A DNA stretch of 6,181 nucleotides from Acidobacteriaceae bacterium (GTDB taxonomy: Bacteria; Acidobacteriota; Terriglobia; Terriglobales; Acidobacteriaceae): positions 1 through 6,181 of the forward strand of contig JASHYS010000010.1 in the NCBI GenBank assembly GCA_030042915.1. The letters run 5' to 3'. The notes beneath the pieces were generated by a model. The model saw only the letters and a program-made list of their open reading frames with translations, was not told the origin of the DNA and searched no databases. The stretch's first letter is position 1. Every line of letters starts with the position of its first letter. Position numbers and translations under genes: made by a program. Below are positions 1-5,354 of this stretch, piece by piece.

Positions 1-16
1 AATCCCTGTTCCCGTC

Positions 17-955
17 TTACGCGCCCGCCAACGCAGGCGCCCCTCGTCTCGATTTTGAGATGCGGGTCGACTTCTCCGCTTGCGGCTTGGTTTCTCCTGC
101 CGCGGTCACCGGCACATGTGCCAGCTCCCACGCCGAGCGATCTTTCAGCAGCCCGGCTACCAAAGCGGTGTGCATGGCGTGGCCGGCCCGCTCGGCAACG
201 ACGTGCCCCTGCAGCCGGCGTCCGGCCAGGGCCAGATCGCCGATCAGGTCGAGCACCTTGTGCCGCACATATTCGTCGGCAAAACGCAGCGGTCCGTTCT
301 GGGGCCCGTCTTTGCCCAGAATGATTGCGTTCTGCGGGCTTGCTCCGCGAATCAGCCCCATGTCGCGCAACTTGCGTTCGTCCGCCTTGTACCCAAAGGT
401 TCGCGCGGGAGCGACTTCGGTTCCGTACACTTCCGCAGCCAAGTCGACGCACGTGCTTTGCTTTCCGATCGGCGCGGGAAACTCGATGGTGTAAGAGATG
501 CGGTAACCAGAGCCCGGATAGACGCCGATGAACTTGTCGCCTTCGCGCACCTCAACCGGATGCAGGACACGCAAAGCCTCGCGCCGCCGGCGCTGCTCGC
601 GAATTCCCACGCCCAGAATGGCTTCAACGTAAGGTTGAGCGCTGCCGTCGAGGATGGGCAGCTCCAGGTTGTCGATTTCGACAATCGCGTTGTCGATGCC
701 CATGCCGATAAGCGCTGAAAGCAGATGCTCGGTGGTCGAGATGAGCACACCCTGGCGCATCAGACTGGTGGCGTAGCTTACCTTGGCCACGTTGCGTCCG
801 ATGGCAGGAATCTCAAAATTGTCGAGATCGGTGCGGCGGAAGACAATGCCCGAGCCGGCAGCGGCCGGCAGCAGCTTCATCGTCACCGGCGCTCCCGAGT
901 GCAGACCCACGCCCGCAAATTCCAGAGGTGCTGCAATCGTTTGTTCCAGGTGCAC
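17..955 (-). CDS. lpxC: UDP-3-O-acyl-N-acetylglucosamine deacetylase (LpxC)
   Basis: LpxC is the zinc-dependent cytoplasmic deacetylase that removes the N-acetyl group from UDP-3-O-acyl-GlcNAc, the committed step of lipid A synthesis. Read from the GTG at 955-953 the product is 312 residues, close to E. coli LpxC (305). Family landmarks are in order: EFAGVGLHSG near the N-terminus, TTEHLLSAL (Glu76, His77), GIDNAIVEI and ILDGSAQPYV, then RHKVLDLIGDLAL (His232, Asp236) and GHAMHT (His259). These match the E. coli zinc ligands His79, His238 and Asp242 and the catalytic Glu78 and His265. The last ~40 residues are an Ala/Lys/Arg-rich tail beyond the catalytic fold. The start is uncertain: the frame stays open upstream to an ATG at 1153, with another ATG at 1039. 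A TTG at 967-965 has a GGAG five bases before it (316 residues). Conservation begins at HLEQTIAAPLEFAGVGLHSG, so I prefer 955 or 967. The gene is divergent from the M20 peptidase. Confidence 0.95.
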   Translation of the reverse strand: MHLEQTIAAPLEFAGVGLHSGAPVTMKLLPAAAGSGIVFRRTDLDNFEIPAIGRNVAKVSYATSLMRQGVLISTTEHLLSALIGMGIDNAIVEIDNLELPILDGSAQPYVEAILGVGIREQRRRREALRVLHPVEVREGDKFIGVYPGSGYRISYTIEFPAPIGKQSTCVDLAAEVYGTEVAPARTFGYKADERKLRDMGLIRGASPQNAIILGKDGPQNGPLRFADEYVRHKVLDLIGDLALAGRRLQGHVVAERAGHAMHTALVAGLLKDRSAWELAHVPVTAAGETKPQAEKSTRISKSRRGAPALAGA

Positions 956-978
956 GAGCCCGGCCAAGACCACTCCAC

Positions 979-994
979 GACAGGAAAACCTGTC
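979..994. repeat. Inverted repeat with AAAA spacer just upstream of lpxC
   Basis: The arms GACAGG (979-984) and CCTGTC (989-994) are perfect reverse complements around AAAA. The element lies 23 bases upstream of the GTG start of lpxC. If transcribed in the lpxC leader it would form a 6-bp hairpin with a UUUU loop. It could be an operator half-site pair or a small leader hairpin. Six-bp arms can occur by chance in GC-rich DNA, so the functional meaning is inferred only. Confidence 0.4.
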
Positions 995-1030
995 CGCTGT
1001 ATAGATTAGACGGGTTGTGGGAATCCTGAA

Positions 1031-1050
1031 GTGTGGCATTTTTGCCACAC
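1031..1050. repeat. Perfect 8-bp inverted repeat with TTTT spacer in the lpxC/M20 intergenic region
   Basis: The arms GTGTGGCA (1031-1038) and TGCCACAC (1043-1050) flank TTTT, giving a perfect 20-base palindromic element. It sits between two divergent genes, about 75 bases upstream of the preferred lpxC start. Its symmetry suits a dimeric transcription factor, or a hairpin in the lpxC leader. It resembles no operator I can name; the spacing between TGTGG and CCACA is wider than in a CRP site. If lpxC started at the ATG at 1039, the repeat would overlap that start codon. Confidence 0.5.
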
Positions 1051-1113
1051 CATGCTCTTCCTCGCGCACACGAGCCTTTTCAGTCAACTTCCTGTTATCC
1101 GCCTTAAAGGTCG

Positions 1114-1119
1114 TAGAAT
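1114..1119 (+). promoter_or_regulatory. Possible -10 box for the M20 peptidase gene
   Basis: TAGAAT matches the TATAAT consensus at five of six positions and would start transcription near 1126, ahead of all start candidates of the peptidase gene. No good -35 box lies 16-18 bases upstream (CCTGTT or CTGTTA at best), so this is a weak assignment. Confidence 0.22.
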
Positions 1120-1151
1120 CATCAAGTCTCACGTTTTTCGATCTTGCAGCC

Positions 1152-1157
1152 AAGGAG
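1152..1157 (+). promoter_or_regulatory. Strong Shine-Dalgarno sequence without a conventional start codon at proper spacing
   Basis: AAGGAG is a near-perfect ribosome-binding site. The M20 peptidase frame has ATC at 1165 (seven bases downstream) and CTG at 1171, but no ATG, GTG or TTG within about 35 bases. The only upstream standard start, TTG at 1144, precedes the site. The first downstream ATG is at 1195, 37 bases away. Either the match is fortuitous or a rare start codon is used. Confidence 0.35.
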
Positions 1158-1194
1158 TCAGCTCATCGGACTGGAATCCCATAAGCCGATACCC

Positions 1195-2334
1195 ATGCAC
1201 GCGCTAGTGGCCGCTGCGCGGCGCAACCTGCCGGGTTTGCTTGAACTTACGCGCCGCCTGGTGCAGCTTGAATCGCCCTCCGACAACAAGGCTGCTGTAG
1301 ACGCGTGCCTGGCCTTTGCCGCGGCGCACGCGCTGCGCCTCGGCGGCCGCGTCAAGCTGCATCCCCGGCGCGGCCGTGGCAATGTGATCGAAGCGCACTT
1401 CGGGCCACGGCCCACGCGATCGCGCGGCGACGCCCAGCGCATCCTGGTGCTTGGCCACCTCGACACGGTTTGGCCGCTGGGCACGCTGAAAATCATGCCC
1501 TGCCATCTTGGCCGCGGGCGTCTTTGGGGTCCGGGAACACTGGACATGAAGGCCGGCGTAGCTATGGCGTTTACCGCCATCCAGATCCTGATCGAGGCCA
1601 ACCTGCTGCGCCGTGAAGCTGTGCTGCTGTTGAGCGGCGACGAGGAAATCGGCAGTGAAGCTTCGCGTCCGCTCATCGAACGGCTGGCGCGCCAGTGCGG
1701 CGCCGTCTACGTGCTGGAGCCGGCGCAGGGGCTGGCCTACAAAACCGCGCGCAAGGGCATTGGCGGCTGGAGAATCGAAGTGCAGGGCGTGGCGGCACAC
1801 GCCGGCGTGGATTTTGAGAAAGGCGCCAACGCATTGCGCGAGCTGGCACGCACAATTGAAACGGTGAGCGGCTGGACCGATCTGAAGCGCGGCCTGACCG
1901 TGAGCGTGGACGTGGCAGGTGGCGGCACAAAGAGCAATGTGGTCCCTGCGCACGCCTGGGCTGAGGTCGACGTGCGCATTCCGGGCGCGTCCGATGGCCC
2001 CCGCATCGCGCGCAGATTTCACGCTCTCCGGCCCGCCGATCGTCGCTGCGCTCTCACCGTCACCGGCGGCATCAACCGCCCTCCCATGGAGCGCAGCCGC
2101 GGAACCGTCCGGCTCTTCAACAAAGCGCAGGCGCTGGCGCGCCAGATCGGCTTCGATCTCGAGGAAGCCTCCACGGGCGGCGGATCCGACGGCAACTTCA
2201 CCGCTGCGCTCGGCATTCCCACGCTCGACGGAATGGGCGCAGTGGGCGAGGGCGCGCATGCGGCACATGAGTCGGTGCTCGTGACGCATCTGGCGCCGCG
2301 TACCGCGCTGCTGGCGGGCATGCTTCTGGGATGA
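1195..2334 (+). CDS. M20 family zinc metallopeptidase (carboxypeptidase G2-like)
   Basis: This is a co-catalytic dizinc exopeptidase/deacylase of the M20 clan. From the ATG at 1195 it has 379 residues and no signal peptide, so it is probably cytoplasmic. All expected metal and catalytic residues are visible: His88 and Asp90 in GHLDTVW, Asp117 in GTLDMKAG, the catalytic Glu150 and adjacent Glu151 in GDEEIGS, Glu175 in LEPA and His358 in AAHES. The dimerization (lid) domain is inserted after GIGGWRIEVQGVAAHAG, with its characteristic His202. The order of motifs (GHLDTVW, GPGTLDMKAG, LEPA, TGGGSDGN) resembles Pseudomonas carboxypeptidase G2, which cleaves C-terminal glutamate from folates. The true substrate here cannot be read from sequence; related proteins include other amidohydrolases and peptidases. 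The start is debatable: TTG at 1144 (396 residues), or a rare ATC at 1165 behind AAGGAG. The stop is 54 bases before the FKBP gene, so co-transcription is possible. Confidence 0.88.
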   Translation: MHALVAAARRNLPGLLELTRRLVQLESPSDNKAAVDACLAFAAAHALRLGGRVKLHPRRGRGNVIEAHFGPRPTRSRGDAQRILVLGHLDTVWPLGTLKIMPCHLGRGRLWGPGTLDMKAGVAMAFTAIQILIEANLLRREAVLLLSGDEEIGSEASRPLIERLARQCGAVYVLEPAQGLAYKTARKGIGGWRIEVQGVAAHAGVDFEKGANALRELARTIETVSGWTDLKRGLTVSVDVAGGGTKSNVVPAHAWAEVDVRIPGASDGPRIARRFHALRPADRRCALTVTGGINRPPMERSRGTVRLFNKAQALARQIGFDLEEASTGGGSDGNFTAALGIPTLDGMGAVGEGAHAAHESVLVTHLAPRTALLAGMLLG

Positions 2335-2373
2335 GGCAGCCCAACCTGATAGACTCCGGCTCAGGAGAAACTT

Positions 2374-2377
2374 GGAG
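2374..2377 (+). promoter_or_regulatory. Ribosome-binding site for the FKBP gene
   Basis: GGAG lies 11 bases before the ATG at 2389, slightly far but usable. It supports that ATG as the start, which also gives a well-formed signal peptide. Confidence 0.4.
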
Positions 2378-2388
2378 ATTCATTCCCG

Positions 2389-3294
2389 ATGAGACATTCC
2401 GTTTTGATTCTGACGCTGGCAGCCGTTGCCGCTTCAGCCGGCGCACAAAGCAGCACCCCGGCTTCCACCCCCTCAACAACCAAAAGTTCAACCCCAGCCG
2501 CCAAGGCTTCAGCCGCCGCGCCGGCCGCCACTGCCGAACCCATGCCGTGGATCAAGCTTCCTCCCGGCGTTCCCCGCGTGGTTCATGGGCCGGTGAAGAT
2601 GCCGGTCGCCTTGCGCTATGAAGACGTCAAGGTTGGTACCGGCGCCGAGGGCGAATCGGGCAAGATGTGGCACCTGAAGTACACAGGCTGGCGCGCGACC
2701 GACGGCGTCAAGTTCGACTCGTGGGATGAACACAAGATGCCGGTGATGGGCAAAGACGGCAAGCCCCAGCTCGGTTCCGACGGCAAGCCCGTCATGGGTG
2801 ATCCCAAACCTCTGGAAATCCCGCAAGGCGTGGGCCGTGTGATTCCCGGGTTCGACTACGGGCTCGCGGGCATGAAAGTCGGCGGCAAGCGCCGCATCTT
2901 TATTCCCTGGGAGATGGCGTATGGCACGCACGCCATTCCCGACCGTCCCGACCATCCCGGCATTCCCGCAAAGTCAGATCTCATCTTCGACGTGGAGCTG
3001 GTCGAGGTGACCGACATGCCTCAGCCGCCGCCGCGCCCAGCCATGCCTCCGCGTCCGGGCATGCCGCCGGCCGGCAGCCATCCGCCAGGCGCGCCTGGAG
3101 CGCCGGGCCAACCGGCTGCACCAGGGACTGCGCCCGGAGCTGCGCAGCCAGCCAAGCCGGGAGCTGCGGCTGCTCCGGCTACGCCGCCGGCGTCCACTGC
3201 GCCGCCGTCTAGCCAGCCCGCAACGCAACCGGCCGCTCCGGCGCAACCTTCCACTCCACCGCAATCGCAGCCGCAACAGCCGCAGCAGAAATAG
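2389..3294 (+). CDS. Exported FKBP-type peptidyl-prolyl cis-trans isomerase with low-complexity tail
   Basis: The 301-residue product is a predicted periplasmic or surface prolyl isomerase that would assist folding of exported proteins. Residues 1-19 form a signal peptide (MRH, hydrophobic stretch, AGA before Gln20). A Ser/Thr/Ala/Pro linker follows to about residue 50. The FKBP domain covers about 74-207. It has HLKYTGW with Tyr98, KFDSW with Phe109-Asp110, GVGRVIPGFDYGL with Val151-Ile152, MAYG with Tyr178, GIPAKSDLIFDVELVEV at the end. The usual Trp at the floor of the pocket is Phe155 here, a common substitution in bacterial FKBPs. The core is larger than usual because about 25-30 residues with an 8-residue repeat (GKDGKPQL, GSDGKPVM) are inserted after KFDSW. 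Residues 211-301 are Pro/Ala/Gly/Gln-rich, almost uncharged, with PGAPGAPG-like runs, and look disordered. The gene follows the M20 peptidase by 54 bases and converges with the amidase. Confidence 0.92.
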   Translation: MRHSVLILTLAAVAASAGAQSSTPASTPSTTKSSTPAAKASAAAPAATAEPMPWIKLPPGVPRVVHGPVKMPVALRYEDVKVGTGAEGESGKMWHLKYTGWRATDGVKFDSWDEHKMPVMGKDGKPQLGSDGKPVMGDPKPLEIPQGVGRVIPGFDYGLAGMKVGGKRRIFIPWEMAYGTHAIPDRPDHPGIPAKSDLIFDVELVEVTDMPQPPPRPAMPPRPGMPPAGSHPPGAPGAPGQPAAPGTAPGAAQPAKPGAAAAPATPPASTAPPSSQPATQPAAPAQPSTPPQSQPQQPQQK

Positions 3295-3304
3295 CGCCCG
3301 AATC

Positions 3305-3339
3305 GCGATCCCCGGTCTCGATTTGAGGCCGGGGATCGC
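3305..3339. terminator. Stem-loop between convergent FKBP and amidase genes
   Basis: The arms 3305-3315 (GCGATCCCCGG) and 3329-3339 are perfect complements. The stem continues through a T-G wobble pair and three more pairs to a five-base loop (GATTT, 3320-3324), making 15 pairs in all. It starts 10 bases after the FKBP stop and ends 10 bases before the amidase stop, the ideal place for a bidirectional terminator. No U-tract follows on either strand, so it may act as a transcript-end stabiliser or with Rho rather than as a classic intrinsic terminator. Confidence 0.65.
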
Positions 3340-3349
3340 ACTGAGTCGC

Positions 3350-5260
3350 TCAGCCCAGCTTCGGGTGCAGCTTCTCAAAGCCCGTCGCTTGCTGGTAGGC
3401 GCGCGCAAATGCCGCCACCTTCGCGTCCTGGTAGAGCCCGCCCAAAAATGTGATCGAAACCGGCGTGCCCGGCCCTGCAATGTCGTCGTGGTCGCCATCG
3501 TCAATAATTGGTGGCTTGGGAGCGTCAGGACCGCGCAGGCCGTTGGGCACAATCACGGCGGGATTGCCCGATAGGTTGGTCGCAATGAGTTGCGGTTCGG
3601 TCGACGGCGTCACAATCACATCCACCTGCTCAAATAGCGCGGTGATCTGCCTGACAGCCAGCGTGCGTGCACGGTTGGCCTGGATGTATTCGACCGCCGG
3701 ATAAAACCGCGCGACCCGAAACGCATTGGGCCAGTCCTCAACACCCTGCTCGGTGAGCAGGCGGTCGCGGCCGCTCATGGTCAAGTCGTCAAAGGCCGCG
3801 GCAGCTTCGGCCGTCAGCAGCGGCACCATCGCGTCCCACGGCAGCTTGGGCAGCTCGACGGGAGTGAGGTTGATGCCCATCGCCCGCAGCTTGTCGAGCG
3901 CGGCCAGCTCGTAGCGCCGGTCGTACTCGCGCCGCGCGCGTCGCGCCTGCATCTCGGCGTTGGCGTCTTCGCGTTTCTTCTTCTCTTCGGCCGATTCGTT
4001 GGGCGCCGCTTCCTTCAGTTTCAGCGGCTGCAGCGGGTCGAATTCGCTCTTCAAGTAGCCCACGCGCAGCGACTTCCAATCGAACCCCGCGTCCCAATCG
4101 AACCCGGCTGTGGCCGCAGAGAGATCCTTGCCATCGGGTCCATTAATCGCATCCAGCACCAGCGCGCAATCTTCGACCGAGCGGCAGATGGGTCCCAGCT
4201 TGTCCATGGTCCAGCTCAGCGCCATGGCACCCGTGCGCGGCACGAGGCCAAAGCTCGGCCGCAAGCCCGAGCAGCCGCAGCGCGTGGAAGGCGAGGAGAT
4301 GGAACCGAGCGTCTCGGATCCAATCGCGAATCCCACGCATCCCGCAGCCACCGCGCTGGCCGATCCGGCCGACGATCCGCTCGATCCCTGCTCGGGATTC
4401 CACGGATTGCGCGTGCGCCCGCCAAACCACTTATCGCCCATGGCCAGCGCGCCCAGCGTGAACTTGGCCACAAGCACGGCTCCGGCGGCGTCGAGCCGCT
4501 GGACGACGGTGGCGTCTTCGTCGAACGATTGGTGCTCGAACCCTCCCGCGCCCCATGTGGTCGGATAGCCTTTCACTGCCAGCAGATCTTTCGCGCCCCA
4601 GGGAATTCCGTGCAGCGGCCCACGATATTTCCCCGCGGCAATCTCGGCGTCGGCAGCCTTGGCTTGGGCCAGCGCGCGATCTTCAGTGAGGGTGATGACG
4701 AAATGCAGCTTCGAATCGTAGCGCTTCAGCCGCTCGATGTACATCTGCGTCAGCGCCAGCGAAGTGATTTTCTGCGCCCGCAGCAATGGCGCAATCTCTG
4801 CGACGGTAGCAAAACAGAGATCTTCAATGCGCCCGGGGGCGGCAATCGCTCCGCCGACAAAATCGATGCCGACGGTTTGCTCCCCCATGCCGGCTGAGGA
4901 AGCGCCAGAATCAGCAGGCCTCGCCCATCTCGCCGCCTTTTCCGGATGAAACACAAAGGCCGGCGGCACGTTGTTTTCGATCTTCAACGCGCGAATCGCC
5001 GCGTACGCGTCGCGCTGGTCGTTCAACCCGTCGAGCATCATTTTCTTCTGCTCGGCCGTGAACGGCCCAACTCCGGCCAGCTCTGCCGCCTGGTCCAGCA
5101 TCTCCGGCGTGATCTCGGCGAACTCCGGCGGCTTGGCCCCAGCCCCTGCGCCGGCCTCCTGCGCCTGCGCGGCCAGGGTGTACAAAATCCCGGGCAGCAG
5201 CGGCGAAGCGATGCCCGCGCAACTGCACGCGTTCAAAAAGGCTCTGCGGTTGAGAGTCAT
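3350..5260 (-). CDS. Tat-exported amidase signature (AS) family hydrolase
   Basis: The 636-residue product is a serine hydrolase of the amidase signature family, acting on amide bonds of unknown substrates outside the cytoplasm. The N-terminus carries a twin-arginine motif (LNRRAFL, Arg5-Arg6), a hydrophobic stretch and a likely cleavage after AAQA near residue 34, indicating folded export by Tat. A small helical region (about 45-110) with VPPAFVFHPEK precedes the AS domain (about 145-630). The Ser-cisSer-Lys triad is Lys224 (GIPWGAKD), Ser296 (GSSAGSASAVAAG) and Ser320 (GSETLGSISSPS). The nucleophile motif has Leu318 and Ser322 where classical members usually have Gly and Arg, a subfamily trait I recognise in related exported amidases. 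A Lys/Glu/Arg-rich segment (about 414-450) is probably a helical insertion. Export and the absence of gatB or gatC argue against a GatA role in tRNA amidation. AAAGGA lies about ten bases before the ATG. The gene is divergent from the arsR-like gene. Confidence 0.9.
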   Translation of the reverse strand: MTLNRRAFLNACSCAGIASPLLPGILYTLAAQAQEAGAGAGAKPPEFAEITPEMLDQAAELAGVGPFTAEQKKMMLDGLNDQRDAYAAIRALKIENNVPPAFVFHPEKAARWARPADSGASSAGMGEQTVGIDFVGGAIAAPGRIEDLCFATVAEIAPLLRAQKITSLALTQMYIERLKRYDSKLHFVITLTEDRALAQAKAADAEIAAGKYRGPLHGIPWGAKDLLAVKGYPTTWGAGGFEHQSFDEDATVVQRLDAAGAVLVAKFTLGALAMGDKWFGGRTRNPWNPEQGSSGSSAGSASAVAAGCVGFAIGSETLGSISSPSTRCGCSGLRPSFGLVPRTGAMALSWTMDKLGPICRSVEDCALVLDAINGPDGKDLSAATAGFDWDAGFDWKSLRVGYLKSEFDPLQPLKLKEAAPNESAEEKKKREDANAEMQARRARREYDRRYELAALDKLRAMGINLTPVELPKLPWDAMVPLLTAEAAAAFDDLTMSGRDRLLTEQGVEDWPNAFRVARFYPAVEYIQANRARTLAVRQITALFEQVDVIVTPSTEPQLIATNLSGNPAVIVPNGLRGPDAPKPPIIDDGDHDDIAGPGTPVSITFLGGLYQDAKVAAFARAYQQATGFEKLHPKLG

Positions 5261-5287
5261 GCGTGTTTTTCCTTTCAGCCAGTGTAA

Positions 5288-5310
5288 GGGCCGAAGCGGC
5301 CCGGGGGCCG
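5288..5310. repeat. Three-arm GC-rich repeat able to form alternative hairpins
   Basis: GGGCCG (5288-5293), CGGCCC (5297-5302) and GGGCCG (5305-5310) lie in series. The central arm is complementary to both flanks, so pairing left (3-base loop AAG) and right (2-base gap, needing a wider loop) are mutually exclusive. The element is between the divergent amidase and arsR-like genes, within the probable amidase leader on the minus strand. A regulatory role is not shown. Confidence 0.3.
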
Positions 5311-5326
5311 TTTACGAATTTTTCAC

Positions 5327-5354
5327 TTGACATATTCCTATATAGGAATGTAAT
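5327..5354 (+). promoter_or_regulatory. Sigma70-type promoter of the arsR-like/AHSA1 operon
   Basis: A consensus -35 box TTGACA (5327-5332) is followed after 16 bases by TGTAAT (5349-5354), five of six matches to TATAAT. Transcription would begin near 5360-5362. The -10 box overlaps the first possible ATG of the repressor gene (5353), so a transcript from this promoter could only use the second ATG at 5365, practically without a leader. The palindrome in the spacer implies repression by steric exclusion of RNA polymerase. Confidence 0.6.
5334..5349. promoter_or_regulatory. Palindromic operator, likely for the ArsR-like repressor
   Basis: ATTCCTATATAGGAAT is a perfect 16-bp palindrome that fills the spacer between the -35 and -10 boxes. 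AT-rich palindromes at this position are typical of autoregulating ArsR/SmtB-fold repressors. The site also lies upstream of the divergent amidase, about 74 bases from its ATG, and may regulate it. The right arm contains AGGA, which doubles as a possible ribosome-binding site for the ATG at 5353. Confidence 0.65.

Noticed and set aside
80..718. Plus-strand open frame of 212 codons opposite lpxC
   Set aside because: The minus frame is clearly LpxC with complete zinc ligands; the antisense product has no recognisable motif.
1032..1049. CRP/FNR-type site reading of the TGTGG...CCACA palindrome
   Set aside because: The half-site spacing is eight bases rather than six and the half-site ends in G rather than A, so it does not fit the consensus.
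1204..2289. Minus-strand open frame of 361 codons opposite the M20 peptidase gene
   Set aside because: It is a GC-driven shadow. The plus-strand frame carries every M20 metal residue, and the antisense translation shows no recognisable domain and has a His/Ala/Arg-rich composition.
3019..3291. CRISPR or tandem repeat array in the FKBP tail region
   Set aside because: The repetition is codon-level low complexity without regular spacing or spacers.
2974..3552. Minus-strand open frame rich in Arg and Ser across the FKBP tail and intergenic hairpin
   Set aside because: It arises from the Pro/Ala-rich repeats of the FKBP tail read backwards and overlaps two well-supported genes and the terminator.
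3350..5260. Assigning the amidase as GatA of the tRNA amidotransferase
   Set aside because: It has a Tat signal peptide, extra N-terminal region and no gatB or gatC nearby, so a cytoplasmic tRNA role is unlikely.
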